A stretch of DNA of 64,000 bases, taken from NCBI GenBank assembly GCA_020634435.1, contig JACKBS010000005.1:248001-312000 (forward strand), read 5' to 3'. The position numbers and the translations under genes are program-made. Of the stretch, positions 24,557 to 32,939 are shown piece by piece. The notes under the pieces were generated by a model that was not told the origin of the DNA, searched no databases, and worked only from the letters and a program-made list of their open reading frames with translations. The DNA comes from Ardenticatenaceae bacterium. Lineage in GTDB: Bacteria > Chloroflexota > Anaerolineae > Promineifilales > Promineifilaceae. Position 1 is the stretch's first letter; every line of letters begins with the position of its first letter.

Positions 24557-27364
24557 TTAGGAGGAAATGGCTGGCTTGGCAGGCACAAGCAAGGAGTTTG
24601 TATGTCGGTCGATGGCCGCAGACAGTTCCTCTAAACGCACGGGCTTGCTGAGATAATCATTCATGCCCGCGTCTAAAAAGCGTTCGCGGTCGCCCTTGAG
24701 TGCATTTGCCGTGAGCGCGATGATGTAAGGTTGGTGATGGATCGCCGGATTTTGCCGAATGTGCCGGGTGGCCGCGAGGCCATCCATTTCTGGCATTTGC
24801 ACATCCATCAAAATAAGGTCAAACGGCAAATGTTTCAGCATGTCGAGCACTTCATAACCAGTAGAGGCAACCGCTGCATGATAGCCCAGTCGTTCCAGCA
24901 TACGCAAGGCAACTTTTTGGTTGATGGCATTGTCTTCGGCCAGCAAAATGCGCAAATGCTGAAGCTCCTGATCTGGTTCATGGTCGGTGGATTCGGCCGT
25001 TTCTAGCTGAATCTTCTTTTTCCGATTTTGCCCCAACACCTGCTCCAGCGCATGAAGCAGATTTTTCTGTTTGATCGGTTTGCCCAATTGCAGGTCAAAC
25101 AAGGATTGGTGCTCCGGGCTCACTGCTTGCCCCAATGAAGTTAACAAGATAAGCGGAAACGGCCGTTCGCCAGAAGCATCGTGCATAGCTTGGGCCAACA
25201 TCACGCCGTCCATCTGCGGCATCTGCATGTCTAGAATGCCCAGATCAAACTCGTGGCCGTCAGCCAACAAGCGCAAGGCTTCTTCGCCAGAAGCGGCCAG
25301 GAAAGATTCGGCCTGCCAGTGGAACAAGTGATGCTTAAGGATGAGCCGGTTGACGTCGTTGTCATCCACAACCAGGATTCGTTTACCCTGGAGTAAAGAG
25401 GGAAGGACGGCCGTTTCTTCCGTCTTGTTTTCTGGCACCACAATGGTAAAGCTAAAGGTAGAACCAGCCCCAGGTTCACTTTCGACCCACATACGGCCGT
25501 TCATCGCCTCGGCCAAGCGCTGGCTGATCACCAGGCCCAAGCCCGTGCCACCAAACTGGCGCGTCGTGGACGAATCGACCTGGCTAAAAGATCGGAACAA
25601 CCGATCCATGCGCTCAGCAGGAATGCCAATACCGGTATCCAACACCGAGAAGCGCAGTTCACACAAATCATCTTTACGGCCAAGCAGCGTCACCGAAACA
25701 ACCACCTCGCCTTCGGCCGTAAATTTAATGGCATTGCTAAGCAAGTTAACCAAAATTTGGCGCAGCCGAGTTACATCCCCCATCACCAGCGCCGGTACAC
25801 GATCATCAACAAAACAAGCCAGCTCCAAACCTTTTTCGCCCGCAGCGGCCGTATTCAGGTCCAGCGCATCTTCCACACATTCCCGCAAATCAAAAGATAC
25901 TTTTTCCAGTTCCAGTTTGCTTGCTTCAATCTTAGAAAAGTCCAGAATGTTATTGATGATACTCAGCAAGCTATCGCTGCTTAGGCGAATAGTTTCCAGA
26001 AAATCTTTTTGCTCGTGTGAGAGGGGGGTGTCCAGCAGCAGCCCGGTCAGGCCAATGATGGCGTTCATGGGCGTACGAATTTCGTGGCTCATGTTGGCCA
26101 GAAATTCACTCTTGGCCGCATTGGCGACCAGCGCAGCCTTTTTCGCCTTTTCAGATTCGTTATAAAGGCGGGCCTTTTCAATGCCGCCCGCCAATTGCCC
26201 GGCGATTGTTTCCGCCAACTTTACGTCATCTGGTGTGAATCTGTGGCCTGGCTCGGTTCTGGCAATAGAAATGGTGCCTATGATTTTTCTTTGCGCCCGC
26301 AGCGGAACCACGAGCATACTGTGCGTTCCCGTAGCCCTGAGAATGTCATGGATCCTTTCAAACCGGGGGTCTGATTGAGCATTCTCACTGTGGACTGTCT
26401 CGCCATGACGCATGACACACTGATTGTCTGGGCTAAGCACAGGAATGAGCTTACCAACAAAATTATTGGTAGATTCACCGTCATCGCGACTGTAACTTGC
26501 CATTACCTGTAAGTGTGTTCCGGCTTCATTCAGGAGAGAAATGCTTGTTCTGTGGCCAGCCAACAAAGTCGTAAATTCTCTGGTGACGATTGAAAGTGTT
26601 GTCTCTAAATCCAGCGTATCGTTTATGGACTGGGAAATGAAGTTGAGCGTGGTCAGGTGGGCCACATGCTCTTTCAGCTTCTCATTGGCGGCAATACTGG
26701 CTTCAATAGATTTTTCCAGAGCCTCGGTGCGGGCAAGCACAATTAATTCTAGCTCTTCACTTAAGGTTTGAAGTCCCTGGTTGCTCTGCGTGGCATCTCG
26801 CAGCGCTTTTTGCAAGTTGCTCACCAATAGATAAATGAGGACGCCACTCAGACTAAAAATGAACGTGTAATCCAGCATGATTTCGGAGGCTGGATCAGAT
26901 ACAGATACGGGCCGATAACCGGCCGATTCCATAAACACGATACCCCAACCATACACGATTGTTAGCACAATAAAAGTCAGCGCCAGACGCCAACCAGAGA
27001 GTAAACTGGCCACCAAAATAAAGGTGAGGTAAGCCATGAAAGTAGAATCTTTGACGCCATCCGCGTTCCAGCTAAAAACGCTAATTACAACCCAACCCAG
27101 AGAAACGAGGAGGTAAGTGGCCAGTTGTAAACGGCGGAATCGGGTGATCGTGAAGATTCCTACCAAGATGGCAATCGCTGCTGCAAGAATGATGGCGTTG
27201 TCTGAAGTTGGCGTCGCGGCCCCGATGAGAAGGCGGGCAAAATAGAGGAACGTTAGCAACCCGATGAGGGATAGCAGAATGACATTGAGAAGCTGCGCAC
27301 GATTGTTGGTTGCTTCATCTTCATACGCGGGAGGCGTCAGGAGTTGTATGAGCTTATTGCGCAT
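24557..27364 (-). CDS. Hybrid sensor histidine kinase (6TM-GAF-HisKA-HATPase-REC-REC)
   Basis: A 935-residue membrane hybrid kinase. Six predicted membrane helices (about 25-210) are followed by a coiled linker and a GAF domain (about 255-400, LLAGHRTSISLLNEAG to GTISIARTEPGHRF). HisKA has His427 in ANMSHEIRTPMNAI. The ATPase has NLLSNAIKFT, DTGIGIP and GGTGLGL. Two receivers follow with Asp712 (LDMQMPQMDG) and Asp854 (MDVQMPEMDG). The ATG at 27364 has GGAGGG eight bases upstream. The C-terminal two-thirds parallels the next gene, while the sensory N-terminus differs (GAF and six helices versus PAS and four). So a duplicated core has been given different inputs. Three ACGGCCGT sites are inside. 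Confidence 0.93.
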   Translation of the reverse strand: MRNKLIQLLTPPAYEDEATNNRAQLLNVILLSLIGLLTFLYFARLLIGAATPTSDNAIILAAAIAILVGIFTITRFRRLQLATYLLVSLGWVVISVFSWNADGVKDSTFMAYLTFILVASLLSGWRLALTFIVLTIVYGWGIVFMESAGYRPVSVSDPASEIMLDYTFIFSLSGVLIYLLVSNLQKALRDATQSNQGLQTLSEELELIVLARTEALEKSIEASIAANEKLKEHVAHLTTLNFISQSINDTLDLETTLSIVTREFTTLLAGHRTSISLLNEAGTHLQVMASYSRDDGESTNNFVGKLIPVLSPDNQCVMRHGETVHSENAQSDPRFERIHDILRATGTHSMLVVPLRAQRKIIGTISIARTEPGHRFTPDDVKLAETIAGQLAGGIEKARLYNESEKAKKAALVANAAKSEFLANMSHEIRTPMNAIIGLTGLLLDTPLSHEQKDFLETIRLSSDSLLSIINNILDFSKIEASKLELEKVSFDLRECVEDALDLNTAAAGEKGLELACFVDDRVPALVMGDVTRLRQILVNLLSNAIKFTAEGEVVVSVTLLGRKDDLCELRFSVLDTGIGIPAERMDRLFRSFSQVDSSTTRQFGGTGLGLVISQRLAEAMNGRMWVESEPGAGSTFSFTIVVPENKTEETAVLPSLLQGKRILVVDDNDVNRLILKHHLFHWQAESFLAASGEEALRLLADGHEFDLGILDMQMPQMDGVMLAQAMHDASGERPFPLILLTSLGQAVSPEHQSLFDLQLGKPIKQKNLLHALEQVLGQNRKKKIQLETAESTDHEPDQELQHLRILLAEDNAINQKVALRMLERLGYHAAVASTGYEVLDMLKHLPFDLILMDVQMPEMDGLAATRHIRQNPAIHHQPYIIALTANALKGDRERFLDAGMNDYLSKPVRLEELSAAIDRHTNSLLVPAKPAISS

Positions 27365-27821
27365 CACATTATCCCTCCAAACGGCCGTTCTGGCTGAATA
27401 GAAGCATTGAATAAACCAGCTCCTGACGAGAGTAGGTGCTTGCACTTACAACTTGTGCCGTTGGCATTAGAAGGCAGGCATTTGTTGATCGATAAATGCC
27501 GACAATATGCCATGTGATAGAGGATAGATTTCATATTTTCGTGCTTTGGACAACCGTGCCGACTTATATTTTGTGATCTATAACCGATGCTGACAATCTT
27601 ACTTTAGTCCCTTGAACCAGGAGAAAACAGCCCCAGACATGATAAGACGCACCCGCCCAAATAGTTTTGGAGGCATTTGTGTACTTGACTAAGTTTTCAA
27701 AAAAAAGATGGGCGTCAAAGTTGCCAGTTCGTTTTGTAAACCGAACCCAACGGAGGCCGTTTTCTGGCAAAACGATGTGCGGTTAATTTAGACACTTGAT
27801 CTGCGGGCAGGTCACTCGTTT
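27365..27821. other. Gene-free spacer upstream of the GAF hybrid kinase
   Basis: I see no gene in these 457 bases. It contains an ACGGCCGT site (27381), loosely repeated ATGCCGACAATAT-like words between 27480 and 27600, and element B of the kinase pair (27590-27630). Confidence 0.5.
27590..27630. repeat. Shared upstream element B of the two kinase genes
   Basis: CTGACAATCTTACTTTAGTC followed by CCTTGAACCAGGAG matches element A at 24484-24523 in about 30 of 38 aligned positions. It lies about 225 bases upstream of the GAF kinase ATG. Confidence 0.5.
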
Positions 27822-28604
27822 TTAGGCCTGCCAGCTGAGTAAATGGTCCTGGATAAACGTTAAGATGTCGTGATGGGCTTGTTTGCTATTTTGCACCACC
27901 ATGGGCTGACCAAATGCCACATGGATCGCCTGGCGACGATCCAACGGGCCAAAATCGCGGAGATAACGGCCGTTTACCAAAAAGTCGGTCTTCACGGCCA
28001 CCGGCACCACGGGCACGCCCGCGCGTGAGGCGAGTTTGACGCCCAACGAGTTAAACTCAGCCGGAACAAATTCGGGAGTACGTGTGTGTTGAGGGAAGAG
28101 GATGATGGAACGCTTGCGCTGCAACCGTTCTACGCCTTCTACCAAAACCTTTTGTAAATCCTCTCGCGGATTGGCTCTGCCAACAGCAATCGGCTCGCGC
28201 GCTCCCAACACCGGACCAAATACCGGGTAGCGCAGCAGGGATTCCTTCACCACAAAGCTAATCTCCTGGTGCAGCGGCAGCAAGCAGCCAAAAACGTTGC
28301 CTTCCATGCTGCTCATGTGGTTGCTCACAAACACCACGGGTTCGTTCAAGTCGCGAATATTGTCCAGGCCAGTGATGTGGAAACGGCCGTTACACTGCTC
28401 CACCATCTTAAAAATGGCGTAGGCCGTGCCTGCCCAGGCCATCCGATCATACTTGCCTTGCGCCACTAAGCGCCGCGCCTTGATGATTTCCCAAACAAAT
28501 TGCAGATGCAGCCCCCATCGGCTGCCTAACAGCAGCCGATCGAGCCAGTGACGCGGAGTGTTAGGTAGCGTGTCGTAGGTGTCGTGGGGAAAGTATGAGT
28601 TCAT
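27822..28604 (-). CDS. Variant PlsC-type lysophospholipid acyltransferase
   Basis: A 260-residue acyltransferase of the PlsC/1-acylglycerol-3-phosphate type, probably acting at the membrane in phospholipid synthesis. The first catalytic block is FVSNHMSSMEG, that is HX4E instead of the usual HX4D. The glycerophosphate-binding block is LFPQHTRT, where most members have FPEGTR. VPVVPVAVKTDFL, another family block, is present. The changes keep an acidic residue at the catalytic position, so activity is plausible, with a possibly different acceptor. There is no SD; TATAAT (28612-28617) ends seven bases before the ATG, which fits a leaderless mRNA. It lies upstream of the kinase genes on the same strand but 457 bases away. 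Confidence 0.85.
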   Translation of the reverse strand: MNSYFPHDTYDTLPNTPRHWLDRLLLGSRWGLHLQFVWEIIKARRLVAQGKYDRMAWAGTAYAIFKMVEQCNGRFHITGLDNIRDLNEPVVFVSNHMSSMEGNVFGCLLPLHQEISFVVKESLLRYPVFGPVLGAREPIAVGRANPREDLQKVLVEGVERLQRKRSIILFPQHTRTPEFVPAEFNSLGVKLASRAGVPVVPVAVKTDFLVNGRYLRDFGPLDRRQAIHVAFGQPMVVQNSKQAHHDILTFIQDHLLSWQA

Positions 28605-28611
28605 GTCGGGG

Positions 28612-28641
28612 ATTATACCCAGAACAAAGGTGCAATCAGCA
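28612..28641 (-). promoter_or_regulatory. Probable leaderless promoter of the acyltransferase gene
   Basis: On the minus strand a perfect TATAAT occupies 28617-28612, seven bases before the ATG at 28604. A weaker TTGCTG lies about 19 bases upstream of it. This spacing would start the transcript at the ATG, matching the lack of an SD. Confidence 0.5.
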
Positions 28642-28814
28642 AATTAGTTAGGTTGGCAGACAGACAAATGTCACGTCGGCGACAACCGCTTTCTGGCCTA
28701 GCTACAAGCTTTTCGCCCAACTGTAAATAAGAAGCGGATCTAGGAGCTGCTGTTTGCCAATCAAGGGAGGTAATGTGTCGGCCCGAGCGTTTTGCGCACC
28801 ATGAATTTTACAAT

Positions 28815-29441
28815 CTAAACTTCATCATGAGATTCTGCAACAGGTGAAGATACATTACCTTGTTCAGTAGAATCCTTGGAATCGTTTAACTCAAGATATT
28901 TTGAATAGAATATCTCGAAATCCTTAATTGCATCCTCTTTACTTAGCCCTGTTGAACTAAATGAAAAATCTCCGATTTTCACAGAAATCGCGCGAGCAAC
29001 CCCTTTGTCTACTGTTGATTGAATCAATTGTCTAATTACAACTGATAAAGCACCAAGAGCAGCTATGGCAGTGGGTGCATCAGTTTCTAATATTTTGACA
29101 ATATATTCAAATGCTGCCGCCCCACCACCTATCGGGTAGGGTCTACCAATTCGTTCTAGGTCACCAAATGTTATACCTTCGAGATTTCTATGTGGGCGAT
29201 TTAGCTTGATGAAGTCTTCTTCTGAAAGCTTGAGCAAAAGATATTTTTTAACTGTTTCAGAATTGGCGTCGTCGATAATGAGCTTTTCTCTAATAGAATC
29301 AGATAAGCTTGGCCCTGGTACCATATCAACAAACGCATTGTATTCTTTCAAACCAGTTACAAAATCAGATCGAATCCCTTCTAAATCTATTTCTTCATCG
29401 GGACCAAATCCTAACATTACATTGACGATATTTTGTTTCAT
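28815..29441 (-). CDS. AT-rich hypothetical protein next to herA
   Basis: I do not recognise this 208-residue protein. A hydrophobic stretch near residues 120-140 (TDAPTAIAALGALSVVIRQL) is followed by VKIGDFSFSSTGLSKEDAIK. That layout, a helix and then a short beta hairpin ending in S-x-E-D, loosely recalls small effector-associated components of the EACC1 type; this is weak. The gene is visibly richer in A/T than its neighbours and has no ACGGCCGT site, which suggests acquisition. It is the last gene of the minus-strand nurA-herA group, 67 bases after the herA stop. A weak AAAGG site precedes the ATG. Confidence 0.7.
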   Translation of the reverse strand: MKQNIVNVMLGFGPDEEIDLEGIRSDFVTGLKEYNAFVDMVPGPSLSDSIREKLIIDDANSETVKKYLLLKLSEEDFIKLNRPHRNLEGITFGDLERIGRPYPIGGGAAAFEYIVKILETDAPTAIAALGALSVVIRQLIQSTVDKGVARAISVKIGDFSFSSTGLSKEDAIKDFEIFYSKYLELNDSKDSTEQGNVSSPVAESHDEV

Positions 29442-29508
29442 AAGATTGCCTTTATCACAATAATTGGTTGATTTTCAAATCTACAGAAGGTTTTCTTCCG
29501 CATTTGAT

Positions 29509-31218
29509 CTACCCATATGAAAACCAATCATCAATCTCCTCGCCCTTTGGCTGAGGAATGCTGGCTTTGCGGCCTTTCATCTCTTCGTAGAAGGTTTCGT
29601 CGTAGCGGCGAGAGCGCACGGGGATGGGCATCTTCACGCCCCAGCCCAGCAGCAATACTTCTTCTTTCTCTTGCAGACGGGCCAACATGCCGCGCAGCTG
29701 GTCGCGCCCGGCCAGGCCAGTGAGCACGGCGCGAATGTCGTCCTCATCCCCCAGCCAGCCGGTGATGCGCGTACCCAGTTGGCTCATTACTTCGTCATCG
29801 ATGCCCGACGGCCGTTGATCCACTACCAGCAGCGTGACAAAATATTTACGCAGCTCGCGGGCAATAATGCCAAACGCCGTCTGCCCGGAAAGATGTGGGT
29901 TCAGCAATTTATGCGCCTCTTCGATGGCAATGAGCAGCGGACGCGGGGCAGCGTCGCCATGCGTCTTGTGCCGCTCCGTCTTCTTCACCCAATGCTGCCG
30001 AATCCGCCGCGTGAGGATGTTGGACACCAGCAAATAATCCAAATCGTTGTCGTATTCGCCAAAACTGAGGATGACGTGACGGCCGTTTTCCAGCTTATCC
30101 ACAATTTCCGTCACAAAGTCCTGGGCAGGTCGCTCCACCACGTACGGCTTGTCGTAAATCACCGCCAGCTTGCGATGCAGCGCCTCAGCTGCTTTCTCAT
30201 GCACGTTGTTTTGTCGCGCCCAGGCCGCCACCGAGTTGTCGGCAGGGAACGATTTGCCGCTTTCGGGATCGGTTTCCACGGCACCTGGCTCCAGCTTCAT
30301 AAACTCGGCAAACCAGTCTGGCCCAAAAGCGCGGAACAGCGCGTTGAGCGTCACGCCCGCTGTGTCGGTCAGATTCAGCGCCTCGGACAACAGCTCAATG
30401 TCGCTCGTCTGGAAATCTTTAAGGGCAATTTCCAGCGTAAAGTCCGGCGCTTTGCCGCGCACCATCGCCCCCTTGCCCAGCGCCGCCACCTGCACCTTGC
30501 TGCTGCCAAACAGGCTGCGCAGGCCGCGCACCGTCACCATGCGGTCGGTGTCCGTGTCGTCAAAGGCGTATTCGTTGTGCATGTCGAACACCAGGGCGGC
30601 GGCGACATCTTCCAGCATCAGCCCGGCCAGCACCATGCGGGTGAGGAAGCTTTTGCCCGTGCCCGTCGCCCCAAAAATGCCGCTGCTGCGCTTAACAAAC
30701 TTCTTCAAATCCAGCCGCACCGGGTAGCCCTGCTCGATGGTATGCCCGACGACAAACATGCCGTCGCCCGACTCGCCAAAAATTTGGGCCACGTCAGCCT
30801 CGTTAGCCTGGCGCACCTCGGCGTGGTGGGCGGGTACGGTTTTTACCGGCTTGGGGCCTGGCGTTTCCAAGTTATTGGCCACGCGATCTTCCCATTCGGC
30901 GCGTTCTGGCGAGCCAAATTCTGGCCCAGTGTCCATGAGCAGCGTGGGGTACATCATCAGGGTGGTGTAGAGGGTTTTGCCCAGCAGGGCTTGCTGGATG
31001 GCAGGCTGGAGCCGGTCAGTTTTTTCATCGGCAAATCGGGGGTCGGTGCTGCCCAGTTGCAGGTCAGTGATGAGGCCGTAGTAATGGAAACGGCCGTTTT
31101 CACACACCACAAAGCTCCCTTCCTGCACCCGGTCCGCCGGCACCGTCAACCGAATGCGAAAGCCTTCCTTCAAGCCGCCACCAACGATGTAACCGATGGG
31201 TTCGTTAATTACGTCCAT
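29509..31218 (-). CDS. herA: HerA-type DNA translocase ATPase
   Basis: A 569-residue FtsK/HerA-superfamily ATPase. HerA forms a hexamer that moves along DNA and partners with the NurA nuclease in end resection. Residues about 5-60 form the HAS-barrel (IGYIVGGGLKEGFRIRLTVP). Walker A is GATGTGKS (183-190). Walker B is LLIAIEEAHKLL (about 428-439, with Glu433-Glu434). The sensor strand is VVDQRPSGID (465-474), and the putative arginine finger is Arg484 in LGTRITG. The ATG at 31218 has GAGGA upstream and the family start; the longer frame runs into a repeat. nurA is encoded three genes upstream in the same direction. Two ACGGCCGT sites lie within coding sequence and one near the start. Confidence 0.92.
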   Translation of the reverse strand: MDVINEPIGYIVGGGLKEGFRIRLTVPADRVQEGSFVVCENGRFHYYGLITDLQLGSTDPRFADEKTDRLQPAIQQALLGKTLYTTLMMYPTLLMDTGPEFGSPERAEWEDRVANNLETPGPKPVKTVPAHHAEVRQANEADVAQIFGESGDGMFVVGHTIEQGYPVRLDLKKFVKRSSGIFGATGTGKSFLTRMVLAGLMLEDVAAALVFDMHNEYAFDDTDTDRMVTVRGLRSLFGSSKVQVAALGKGAMVRGKAPDFTLEIALKDFQTSDIELLSEALNLTDTAGVTLNALFRAFGPDWFAEFMKLEPGAVETDPESGKSFPADNSVAAWARQNNVHEKAAEALHRKLAVIYDKPYVVERPAQDFVTEIVDKLENGRHVILSFGEYDNDLDYLLVSNILTRRIRQHWVKKTERHKTHGDAAPRPLLIAIEEAHKLLNPHLSGQTAFGIIARELRKYFVTLLVVDQRPSGIDDEVMSQLGTRITGWLGDEDDIRAVLTGLAGRDQLRGMLARLQEKEEVLLLGWGVKMPIPVRSRRYDETFYEEMKGRKASIPQPKGEEIDDWFSYG

Positions 31219-31233
31219 AAAAATCCTCGGAAA

Positions 31234-31304
31234 GTAATTGGGTAACTGGGTAATTGAGTAATTAGACCAGCCCAATTACCGATTTACTCAATTACCAAAT
31301 TACC
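31234..31304. repeat. GGTAATT-family inverted repeat between herA and its upstream neighbour
   Basis: GTAATTGGGTAACTGGGTAA (from 31234) faces AATTACCGATTTACTCAATT (ending 31304), forming a long AT-rich hairpin like that at 13884-13941. Its right arm contains the stop codon and last residues of the 31284 gene. Confidence 0.8.
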
Positions 31305-31919
31305 AATCCCCAAATCCGGCAACGCATCACTCAACGCCTCCAGGGTGGGAATTAGCACATCATAGTTGCTGCGCAGCAGTTCGATCAGTTCGTTCACGAC
31401 TTCGACAGCCCAGGCTTGATCGTTACCGCGCAGGGCATAGGCGCTGCTGATGTGAGCCACGAGCAGTTGATCAACTGGGACGCTGCTGCCCACGGCACGC
31501 AAAATCAGGCGCAGGTAGCTCAGTTTATCGGTGAAGTCGCGGATGTCGTCGGGATTGGTTAGCAGTTCGACGGGATCGAGGTTGAGTGGAGGCCGTGGCG
31601 GGAGTCCATGCTTCACTTCGCCATTGAGCTGGTAGCCCACCGCCAGCACGCTCATCTCAATGGGCAGCAGCCGGTTGTTGCGCTGGTCTTCAATTACCGA
31701 CAGCGCGGGATTTTCAGCCAGCACCAGCCGCCGCACCAGCGGATCATCGTCGATGCTCATGTTGTAGATGAGGCCGTAGATGCATTCCCGGTCATCCACC
31801 GGCTGGGCACGCACCAACCCACCAAACGCTGGCACGCTCAGCTGCCCCACGCGACAGCCCACGGCAAACCCCGTCGTACTGGCCCGCAAAATACGGCCGA
31901 TTTCCTGATTCTTAGTCAT
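31284..31919 (-). CDS. Stand-alone HAS-barrel-like partner of HerA (inferred)
   Basis: A 211-residue protein with no named family that I can assign. Its N-terminus (IGRILRASTTGFAVGCRVGQ then FGGLVRAQPVDDRECIYGLI) resembles the HAS-barrel that HerA and ATP synthase subunits carry. The C-terminal half is helical (about 110-205). Because the next gene is herA and nurA lies upstream, it may be a third component of the same complex. The final GNLVIE and stop are encoded by the GGTAATT inverted repeat, so the natural C-terminus may have been altered. No SD is clear; it starts 25 bases after the preceding stop. Confidence 0.75.
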   Translation of the reverse strand: MTKNQEIGRILRASTTGFAVGCRVGQLSVPAFGGLVRAQPVDDRECIYGLIYNMSIDDDPLVRRLVLAENPALSVIEDQRNNRLLPIEMSVLAVGYQLNGEVKHGLPPRPPLNLDPVELLTNPDDIRDFTDKLSYLRLILRAVGSSVPVDQLLVAHISSAYALRGNDQAWAVEVVNELIELLRSNYDVLIPTLEALSDALPDLGIGNLVIE

Positions 31920-31944
31920 ATTAATACCGTTTGAATTTGGGATT

Positions 31945-32931
31945 TTATTTCTGAGAATAAAATTCCATAATCCCTTGTTGTCCCTGAGACCAGTTTTCAG
32001 GGAATGACTTAGTGTAGTTCTTTACAATTCTGTCCGAAAGCTCTCCCCTGTCTTTTTCACAGAACGCGGAAAGAATCCCCCTTACACCTAACTCGCAAAA
32101 GTGTATCAAATACCTAAACCGTTTGTGAAAGTCATCTACATGTATGGCGAGTGTTTGGTTACGATCAGGCAATATAATTTCGTCTTCTTGAGGAATCCAT
32201 TTCAATCCTAGGTGATGATTTCCAACATTTCGCGACACTCTATAGAACTCTTTTTCTTGCACAAACAACTTGTTAAGAATGTGCGATTTATCTGTATGAT
32301 AATGCAACCAATCAATATAGTCTGAAGGTGGCAAAAGTGAAGTGTCACTCTTGGTTTCAGGCAATCCCTCTTTTACTTTTAAAGCGCGACGAACAACAAA
32401 CATTACCCGAGTGAAAGTCATTTCATAGCTATCTTTAATACCACGTAGCACGACTCTCAATTGTAATTCTTCGTGATCTTTCGCTTTTTCAAAAAGCTGG
32501 AGAGCGAAACGCTGCACTCTTGGCTCAAGTTTATCGAGGTGCACAAAGCTAATAAAATCGCTTGATTTGGTCAACCTAATAATTCCATCAAAAGAAACAG
32601 CATCAACTAGCTTAGCACGAGCAAGAAACTCAGAGACCAACTCTTTAATTTTCACCAACTTTTGCTGAGTTTTATAAATTTCTTCTCCACTCAGCCGTAG
32701 ATTGCGGAAACAATCATCTACATATTCTGAAGCAAAACTATTTGCCCCTTCGAAAACCCAATCATTGGTCAATATTAATGGTAGAACCTCAACAGAAAAG
32801 AAGTGATGTAGATTTTTAACAAGGGCAAATTCGCCTCCATTAACCAAGTCAATTTCTTCTTGGCGTTTCCCTTCTTCCAAAATTTGGTCGAAATCAAAAC
32901 GAAAAAGCTGGTGCGGTCGTATGCTCCTCAT
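31945..32931 (-). CDS. AT-rich unknown protein inserted in the nurA-herA operon
   Basis: I do not recognise this 328-residue protein. It is mostly helical and charged, with no membrane segment, signal peptide or clear catalytic motif. Cys occurs only at isolated positions. It starts eight bases after the nurA stop with a GAGGGA site overlapping the nurA end, so it is coupled to nurA. The longer open frame upstream overlaps nurA in another frame and is spurious. The A/T content is clearly higher than in nurA, the 31284 gene and herA, and no ACGGCCGT occurs across the gene. It looks like a foreign gene dropped into a conserved operon. Function unknown. Confidence 0.75.
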   Translation of the reverse strand: MRSIRPHQLFRFDFDQILEEGKRQEEIDLVNGGEFALVKNLHHFFSVEVLPLILTNDWVFEGANSFASEYVDDCFRNLRLSGEEIYKTQQKLVKIKELVSEFLARAKLVDAVSFDGIIRLTKSSDFISFVHLDKLEPRVQRFALQLFEKAKDHEELQLRVVLRGIKDSYEMTFTRVMFVVRRALKVKEGLPETKSDTSLLPPSDYIDWLHYHTDKSHILNKLFVQEKEFYRVSRNVGNHHLGLKWIPQEDEIILPDRNQTLAIHVDDFHKRFRYLIHFCELGVRGILSAFCEKDRGELSDRIVKNYTKSFPENWSQGQQGIMEFYSQK

Positions 32932-32939
32932 GTTGATTT

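Noticed and set aside
29671..31245. Long plus-strand open frame of 524 codons opposite herA
   Set aside because: A shadow of a GC-rich conserved gene; its translation is His/Gln-rich without any motif.
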